Assembly (NCBI RefSeq): GCF_004210375.1
Contig: NC_134837.1
Span: 20,965,586 to 21,029,585, forward strand
Direction of reading: 5' to 3'
DNA length: 64,000 nt
Source: Tachypleus tridentatus
Taxonomy: Eukaryota > Arthropoda > Merostomata > Xiphosura > Limulidae
Made by a program: the position numbers and the translations under genes. Shown here in pieces: positions 12,077-20,900 of this stretch (the first letter of the stretch is position 1; every line of letters starts with the position of its first letter). The notes under the pieces were generated by a model. It ran no database searches and was not told the origin of the DNA. It saw only the letters and a program-made list of their open reading frames with translations.

Positions 12077-13603
12077 CTGAACAAATATAGAAGGATATAT
12101 GCAAATATATTTATAAATACTCTACTAAATGTCTCTAAGAAATTGAAAAAAAAACCATTACAAACTATAGGTTACTGCTTTCACTCGTTTTTCTGATTGA
12201 ATGCAGTACTCAGTAAAAGAATGTGCGTTAATATAAAATAATTCTCGACAGAGATTTCAAAACAGGAATTTTGGACAAGTTTATCACAAACTTTATTACT
12301 TTTAAAGTATGTTTACCATTGGGTAACACAGCTCATTTTTAAGACATGTTATAAACGTTTTACTTATTTTATTTCTTAACTGTTCTCAAGACGTATGACA
12401 TGTGTATTCATTCTTATTTAATTCATTGTGATTTTTTCTGATTTTCCTAAGTTATTTATAATTGAAAATGTGTATTTGCGTAACCAAGAAATAGTATGGG
12501 ACAAAGTTTTAAGTTTTGGCTCTGGAATTTATTGTTTTATCTTTCACTTGTTTATTTTGTGTAATCACATTTTAACATTTTCTCTTATTTCATCATGGCC
12601 TAAGAGAATAATAACAAAGAATAATAATTGTTTTTCTATTTACTAGTGCGTTCGGTCATTTGGTGTTATTTCCATACAAAAACATAACTAATCTCTGTAG
12701 ATTTCTCTAATAATTTACATTTTAAAAATCAACCCAAAACAGGTTTAATCATTTTCTTACAGGTGGCACTACAAGTACAAACCTAAAAAACATATATAAA
12801 TCTATTTTACTTTTCTAAAATAGAGTCCATGAAGATATCATTTTTAAAAGAAAAATTCATTTTGCAAATATGCTTTACGTATTCTGAGTCATCAATTACG
12901 TGTGAGTATATCCACGCACTTATGTGTGTGTGCGCGAAAAAATGAATTAGTAATCAACGAATACTCGCACATCAAATGAAAAAACTTTCTCGGTGACGTC
13001 GATTTTCAATAGAACTACTTATTATCATGAAGCTTTGGTTAGAGCCCAATTTATCTCTCTCGGAAGACAAATACTTAACAGAGATAAATAATTTTGGCCT
13101 TAATGTCAAGTTTATTAACGCAGAGTAAGATTATTGTGCAGGAGAAGTTTCCTCATTAATCCACCAGGCGAACTCTTATCACTACTAATCCCTTATTCAT
13201 CTTACACATCACCTGCTTTCATCAAATGTTCGAGCTCGTACATTTTTCTTTGGGAATATGTAGGAAAGATAAGACACCATCACTACCATTCTTTCCATTT
13301 ATCTCTCTCATTCGAAAAATAATGACCCCACCTTGGCATTGATCAGTATTTTCTGAAGACTCAGAGCTCACTATTATTATTATTGCAGGCTAAGAACCAA
13401 TATAAACTTTGTCAACTTCAGTTCGGTACCAATCCATTGTTTCTATTGAAGACCCAAGTGGTACTCCTTCTCTTGTGTAGTAAGTGTTATAAGTGTAAAG
13501 CTTACATCAGATATGGTATTGCTGTGTTAAAATGTTACTAGAACATCATAAAAATGTCTTACTTTATGTCTTTAAAGGTTTTTATTATTAGGCTATGAGT
13601 TTT
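12077..13603. other. AT-rich DNA, nothing recognised
   Basis: Short open frames here (for example 12428-12646 and 13134-13322) resemble no protein family and lack convincing splice or start context. Confidence 0.55.
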
Positions 13604-14146
13604 AGTATAATGGTACACGATGCAGTATTATATTTGTTGTTTTATAGTGCTACATGATGTATAACATTTGTTGTATTATAGTGCTACATAACGTAGTATT
13701 ATATTTATTGTATTATAGTACTACATGATGTATAACATTTGTTGTATTATAGTGCTACATAACGTAGTATTATATTTATTGTATTACAGTGTTTTCTAAC
13801 GTAGTATTGTATTTGTTGTGTTATAGTGCTACATGATGTAGTATTATATTTATTGTATTACAGTATTTTCTAACGTAGAATTGTATTTGTTGTGTTATAG
13901 TGCTACATGATGTAGTATTATATTTATTGTATTACAGTGTTTTCTAACGTAGAATTGTATTTGTTGTGTTATAGTGCTACATGATGTAGTATTATATTTA
14001 TTGTATTACAGTGTTTTCTAACGTAGTATTGTATTTGTTGTGTTATAGTGCTACATGATGTAGTATTATATTTATTGTATTACAGTGTTTTCTAACGTAG
14101 TATTGTATTTGTTGTGTTATAGTGCTACATGATGTAGTATTATACT
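13604..14146. repeat. 37-bp tandem repeat organised as 74-bp dimers
   Basis: Two related 37-bp halves alternate, one with GTGCTACATGATGTAG and one with GTGTTTTCTAACGTAG. GTGTTATAG starts at 13818, 13892, 13966, 14040 and 14114, exactly 74 bp apart. The first units (13604-13800) are more irregular, so the homogenised part is the 3' side. It lies about 0.6 kb upstream of the methyltransferase start. Confidence 0.9.
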
Positions 14147-14423
14147 TCTAGTAATATTTATATTTTATTTCAAACTGTACTAATTCAACTATATTTTTCT
14201 TGTTGGTCTTATTTGTGATTCAGTTGTAACCCACGTGCAGTTGATGAAAATTACTCTCCACCAATGTAATCTAATTCACAAATTCATAAATTGTTTTTCA
14301 TAAAATTTACGTAGCATTTGAACCACTACTATGTCTGTTATATTTTGATATGCTCGTGTATTAGGTAAAAGAGTGTACGCAGCACAGGATATAGGAGATA
14401 AAATATTGTTGACATGAGTTTTT

Positions 14424-14646
14424 AGAAGTTAATAGGCATATTACACGTTGTCAAATATTTAAAAGTTAATAGGCATTTTACACGTTGTCAAATATTTAGA
14501 AGATAATAGGCATTTTACACGTTGTCAAAATATTTAGAAGTTAATAGGCATTTTACACGTTGTCAAATATTTAGAAGTAAATACGCGTTTTACACGTTGT
14601 CAAATATTTAGAAGTTAATAAGCATTTTACACGTTGTCAAATATTT
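14424..14646. repeat. Six 37-bp tandem repeats abutting a core promoter
   Basis: The unit is AGAAGTTAATAGGCA plus TTTTACACGTTGTCAAATATTT, 37 bp, in about six copies with few differences. The array ends 6 bp before the TATA box at 14653. Each unit carries TTACACGTTGTCAA, so any factor bound there would see six sites about 37 bp apart. The sequence differs from the 37-bp unit at 13.6-14.1 kb. Confidence 0.9.
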
Positions 14647-14652
14647 GAAACT

Positions 14653-14684
14653 TATAAAAGAATTCAGGCATTTAGTTGCAGTTA
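14653..14684 (+). promoter_or_regulatory. TATA core promoter of the methyltransferase gene
   Basis: TATAAAAG lies at 14653-14660, with an initiator-like TTGCAGTT around 14680, 27 bp downstream. This predicts a 5' UTR of about 83 bp before the ATG at 14763 with no UTR intron. The start site is inferred from spacing only. Confidence 0.55.
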
Positions 14685-14762
14685 TTTAAAAAAAATGATC
14701 ACGACGTTTACATCATATGTGAATATTTTATAATTAGGTATTGTACTTCGTGCCAGCTGACC

Positions 14763-14901
14763 ATGTCGATGACCAGTAAAGAAGTAAAGAATTTATACCG
14801 TGAACGTTTTGACCCAGTTCAGTATCACACGACGTACTACAGTAGCCTGGATAAAGAGGTCGAATTCTTCTTGACGAACATTCACAACACCTTACTGAAG
14901 G
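14763..14901 (+). CDS. Methyltransferase coding exon 1 (residues 1-46)
   Basis: I chose the ATG at 14763; an in-frame ATG two codons later (14769) is a possible alternative. The donor reads AAGG|GTAAAT, leaving one base of codon 47. The encoded part is the N-terminal cap helix region with FDPVQYHTTYYSS. Confidence 0.85.
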
Positions 14902-17900
14902 GTAAATCATATTAAAACTTTTGGATATTGCTAAATAACAATGTTATTACGTATCTATAAACACTTAGTAAGAGGTAAGTCATTTTCAAATTGAAAAGCG
15001 CCTTGATAAAGAATAAGCAAACAATACATTAAATGTTACTGAATGTCATAACAAAATCTACAGTTTCTTTCTTTAGTGAGCCCGGCATGACCAGGTGGTT
15101 AAGGCAATTGACTCGTAATCCGAGGGTCGCGGGTTCAAATCCTCGTCACACCAAACATGCTCGCCCTTTCAGCCATGGGAGCGTTATAATGTAACGGTCG
15201 GTCCCACTATTCGTTGGTAAAAGAGTAGCCAAAGAGTTGGCGGTGGGTGGTGATGACTAGCTATCTTCCCCCTAGTCTTACACTGCTAAATTAAGGACGA
15301 CTAGCGTAAATAGCTCTCGTGTAGCTTTGCGCGAGATTCAAAACAAACCAAACTTTCATTAGTGGAAACTGTATCAAATGTCCACAGTATTATGTCAGTA
15401 GGGATGTTATATTATAAACTGTTGTAATTTTACTAAAGATAGAACGTATCAAGTATTCATAAAGTTTTGTTGACAAGCAAATGTTATTAAATATCCAATC
15501 ACACTGAACACCTCTTTCGTCTTGCTAAAATATAAGTAATACTGACTTAAAGTATTCTGCAAATTTATTTAATTTTTTTCATAAATTAATTAACACCATT
15601 TGTTTATTTTATAACCTGGACGATCAGAATAAATTAAATGATCTGACAGAGCAAAACAAGGGTTAACCCTAACGTTTTATATATACATTCACGTATGTGA
15701 CACACTTGCACTTGCACACTTGCAGAAAACAAAATCATGTTTACACATTGTAATTGGATGGAATATAATGCTTGGCCCATATAACTAGTTTTACAATATA
15801 TTTTTATTGAATATTATTATTTTGTGTTTGTATGTTTCTTTCCAACATATGTTTATTAATCTAATGTTTCTTATTATTATTGTATTTTTGTTCATTAAGA
15901 CAGTTGTTCGCGAGCCTTATGTAAATATAGAAGCTGTTTTATTGTTGTTTTCGGCCTTTATCATATAAGACGAAAATAAAAAAGATTGTTTGAAAAAATT
16001 AATTTGAAAAACCTTTCAAGAGCTAATGGATAGTTCTTGCCTGATTCCTAATTACACAGGCCTACGATGGTTATATTGTCTTGACATTTTTGCACGTTCT
16101 ACACTAATTCCTGAACGCTGAATCCGAAAGTGGTATCCAATTTTCTCCAGCAAGTATATAATTTCACAAAACGTTATTTGCACTTTTACACAAGTAGTTT
16201 TGAGACAAAAAGATGTAGATTTCACAAAAATACACCGGATGAATAAGATTGTCCATTCGTATGTCATCAACGTTCTTCCCTTTTCTATTAACAAATATAA
16301 CAATAATAAATGTTCATTGTGGTAAACGAAATAAACATTTGATATTTTTACACATTTTCCCGATTTGAAAAACGTCGTTACATGAGAGAGAAAAATGATT
16401 ATTATTTTCGAAATCTCTGTAGTTGAATTATGGAAAATCCGTTATTAAAACCAAAAGAAAGAGGTAACTGACCGATAGCTGACCACATGTTTGAAGGCGG
16501 TTGTGTAATTGAGTGTAAGAATGTAGAGGGCGTGCTTAGTTGTTGAATATATTTATTAATATAGGTATAAAGGTGTTCCTTTGCATTGGTTTATTTTGGG
16601 TTTGAGTTGTTTTATAAGTAAGGCTTCTTTAATTTTGCGTTTGTTTATGTTTGTTTCATTATTTAGTATTTGAGTGTTTTCTATGGTTATATTGTGTTCA
16701 TTTGACTTGCAGTGTTTGAAAACGTGTGAAGGTGACTTTTTGTGTTCTTTGTGAACCTGACGATGATCAAAGAAGGTCGAAACGTTGTTTCCTCCTTGAC
16801 AAAGTGCTTTCTGTATCCATACCAGCCGTTTTTACACATACAATTTTCTCTACAAGTGAGTTTCCTCGTCATCACGGATGAAGCCTCTTCAACTAACGGA
16901 GACTCTACATTGAGAAATCAACAAATATTTTTTCCAGTCTTGTTGTTTACACTTATCATCTTATACGTTCAGTAAATAAACTAACAACAATATTAGTTCA
17001 TATCTTTGTTGCTAAACAACATAACATAAAATTCACTGAACCATAAAACTCAATAAAAACGCAATGTTACCAAAATGCACTGGCTTTTTATATATATTAG
17101 AAGTTCTTAATTTATCGGATGTACTATAGGCTATGCTCTTTGTCGCGCACGAAGATAAGATAAGTAATAAAGCACAATTGCATACCCTGAGAGTCCACTT
17201 AGTATGGGTGCAAAAGATATGCCATTTTATTATTATAGATTATTATATATTTTTATTGCAGTTCGTAATAATAATGTTATGATTTGTATGTATATGTTTG
17301 TTCACAATGAAATATATCCATGAAATATTCGATTAAATCGAATTATTGTAATAGGATGTTTAGATTATTCAATATATGCAGAAAACCTGCATTTTTAAAA
17401 CACAGCTATTCCTTTGTCTTCGTCGTAACTAATAGAAACTGTGAGGCAACAAACTGTCAAACATGTACTTATAATGGCTGAAACTGTAGATACTAATTAC
17501 TTCTAGTTATCTTAGTTGTACTTTGTTATTCCTCATATAATCCATAAAACCGTGTCAGTAGCAAATAAAGATCCCTAATAATAAAACTGAGATGAACCTT
17601 TTGATTAGAAAATTGGTAGAAGTCATATATCTATTCAAATTGTGTACTTTAGAAAAATTCAACAAAGGCAAACGATGTCTGGAGATTGGGTCAGGTCCAA
17701 CTGTTCACTCACTAATTTCCGCTAGCTATCATTTTGATACTCTGGTGTCCAGTGATTACTTAGAAAAAAATCGTGAGGAGATCAAAAAATGGCTAAATAA
17801 AGATCCACAGGCTTTGGATTGGACCATATTCTTCCGATTTGTCGCTAAACTGGATTTATTTAGGTAAGTTTTGTTTTACTCAGGTGTGATTCGATTTGAG

Positions 17901-20900
17901 CGACATTAATGTATAGTAGTTTTTGTGAAACGTTCATTATGACAATACACTCATTGTTATAGAAAAAACAATATGAAATATAGTATTGTTAATGTAAATT
18001 GTTTTTTTCCATTATGTCGCAGAACGTGTACTTTCTGGTGGGGATGCTTTTCTCAAAATTGAAAACAATTATATCCTATTTGAAACAGTATTTCAACAAA
18101 AGTTTCTAGCCCGGATCAAGGACGTATTATTCTTCAAACATAACTTATGCAATACACTCTAAAAATATTCCCTAATTTCGTTTTTGTTTTCTTATAGCAA
18201 AGCCACATCGGGCTATCTGCTGAGTCCCTAAATTATAAAAAATAATTAAAAAATACATGATCTTAGAAAACCATTTGGAAACAAAGATCAAGTTCTAATA
18301 ACAAAAACGAACATGCTTGCCCTTTCAGTCGTGGGAGCGTTATAATATGGGGGTTAATCTCACTATTCGTTGGTAAAATAGTAGCTCAAAAGTTGACGGT
18401 GGGTGGTGATGACTAACTGCCTTCCCTCTAGTCTTATACTGTTAAATTAGAGACGATTAGCGCAGATAGCCCTCGAGTAGCTTTGCGCGAAACTCAAACA
18501 CAAACAAATAAACGCTCCAACTTTTAGGTTCGAAGAAAGTAGTAGTACTTCTGGTTATTGACCAAGCAGGCTGTCTTATAAGAGATTCTGCGATTATAGA
18601 CGTAAAACAAGCTCACTGTTTACATGAGCAAGATGTAAAGTATGAATGACATTCTTCCTAATCATTGTTTATACACTTAATAAACATGCTAATTATTCAT
18701 TGTAATGTATTTTTCTCGTTTCAAATCACACGTGTTAGTTACTTTGTTTGTTTCTGTTAGTTCATACATCTCGCCAGTTTCTCACATACTTTAAATTTCC
18801 AATAACGTATTACATCGACGAAAAAAAACATCGAGAAACGAACATAAGAATTAAAAGTTAACATCAGAAGATACCTGTTATCAGCAGATAATGGGAATGT
18901 AATTTTCACAGCATTTTTGCGCGAAATTCAAATCAAACCAAAGAGAAACGATCCTTTACTACATTTACGCCTCTTACCTGATGATGACCCGATGTTTGTG
19001 TCGAGACGTTGTAATTACTAAAAGCAGAACTTACCTATTGTAAATTTTATATTGTGTTTTTGAATAGATTATGTAGTTCAGTAGGTTATTCGCTAAACAT
19101 TGATATTTAAGTTATTACCTACAAGATAACCTTTACAATCAATATCCCAAATCAGAACTAAGTAAATATTTAATTGCATCAGTATGACCAATTCAAATTT
19201 GGAAAGGTATGCCTGCTTCAACTCTAAATTTACTAACTTTATCTTCACGAAAGCTAAGTTTACAAGCCTTTAGTAAATATTGAAAGTCTGAATTATTAGT
19301 AATTATTTGTACTAAAGATTTTCATGTGAATTTTTGAAGACTTTGCTCATTCAGTGTGGGCCTACAAATCATCCTGAATGTTAAAGCACTTGTTTTCATC
19401 GAACACTTTACAATAATTTCAAACACCCCCTTAATGAATATTAAAAGTTTTTGTTGTTAAAACATTGTATTCTGTTTCATCATTTCTTCCACTCTAGTGC
19501 AAACTGTAAATAAATCACAATAGGTAACAAAATTTTTACTTTTTCTTGTTTCTGGGCAGAATGTGTTATTTCCCAATTGCTTATTCCAAAAGTAAATGGA
19601 AAAGACCTATTTTTCTCTTCAAAATTTGCTTTTGTGATCTGGGTAATGAAATTTTCAAAGTTGCCCATTTTCCAGCACATTCCAGGTAGATTCAGTGCTG
19701 AGTAGCTGATAGAGAATTTTCTCGAACTTTCAAGAATTTTCAAGAACTTTCTAGAATGTTGTAGAACTTACAAGAATTTTCCAGAATGTTGTATAATTTC
19801 ACACGTTAAGATGTATTTTGCTTCTTCCACAATGTATCCGGTATGTCCGAGGCAATTGGAATTGCCTGTAACCCAAACGAGTGGTGTCTCTTCATTGATA
19901 GCTCATCCAGAAGCCTCAAAGCTGTGCTGCTCCATAACGGGAATAAGTATCCATCTCTTCCCCTGGCTCATCTGGTGCACCTCAAAGAGGAATACAACAG
20001 TGTCAAGAACTTACTAGAAGTCTTGAAGTGTGATGACTATGGCCAGGAGGTTATCGGAGACTTCAAAATGGCGGCATTCCTGATGGGTCTCCAAGAAGGC
20101 TTTACCAAGTTTCCTTGTTATCTTTGCCTTTGGGACAGAAGGGACACTGCAGTGCACTACAACGGGAAACACTGGCCACAACGGACCGAGTTCTCCTTGG
20201 GGAGGCACAATGTCAAATGTGAGCCACTAGTGTACCTCCAGAAGGTGTTGTTCCTACCATTGCACATAAAATTGGGTCATATAAAACAATTTGTCACAGC
20301 TCTTGATAAGGAGTCTGCAGCCTTCAAGTACCTTCGAGACTTCTTCCCTAAGCTGTCTGACGCGAAGGTTAAAGCTGGTGTCTTCGTTGAACCACAAATA
20401 AAGAAGATCCTGGAGTGCACAGAATTCCTCAAGAAGTTCAATAGAAAGAAAAAATACTTGGGGCAGCTTTCTTGCAGTAGTTTGGGGCTTCTTGGGCAAT
20501 CACAAGGCCGAAAATTATGTGGAACTGGTTGAGATTCTGGTGAAGAACTACGGAAAAATGGGCTGCAAGATGTCCTTGAAAGTCCATATCCTTGACGCTC
20601 ATCTTGATAAATTTAAGGAGAACATGGGAGCATACTCAAAAGAGCAAGGCGAGCGCTTCAACCAAGATATACTGGACTTTGAACGCCGCTACCAAGAAGC
20701 GTATAACGAAAACATGATGGAAAACTATATTTGGGGGCTGATACGTGAAAGTAATTTACATTTCTGTCGCAACTTTCGAAAAACTACTCGTTTCTAAACA
20801 TTTTTTGTTTATTTTTGTATAACTTTAGCACAAATACATGTAAATTTTGATTCATATGTTGTTTTATTCAGACCTTATGTAAATGAAAATGTGCAAATTT

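Noticed and set aside
16687..16975. Overlapping plus and minus frames across the Penelope repeat
   Set aside because: They are by-products of the terminal repeat. The meaningful frame is the endonuclease end at 16740-16556.
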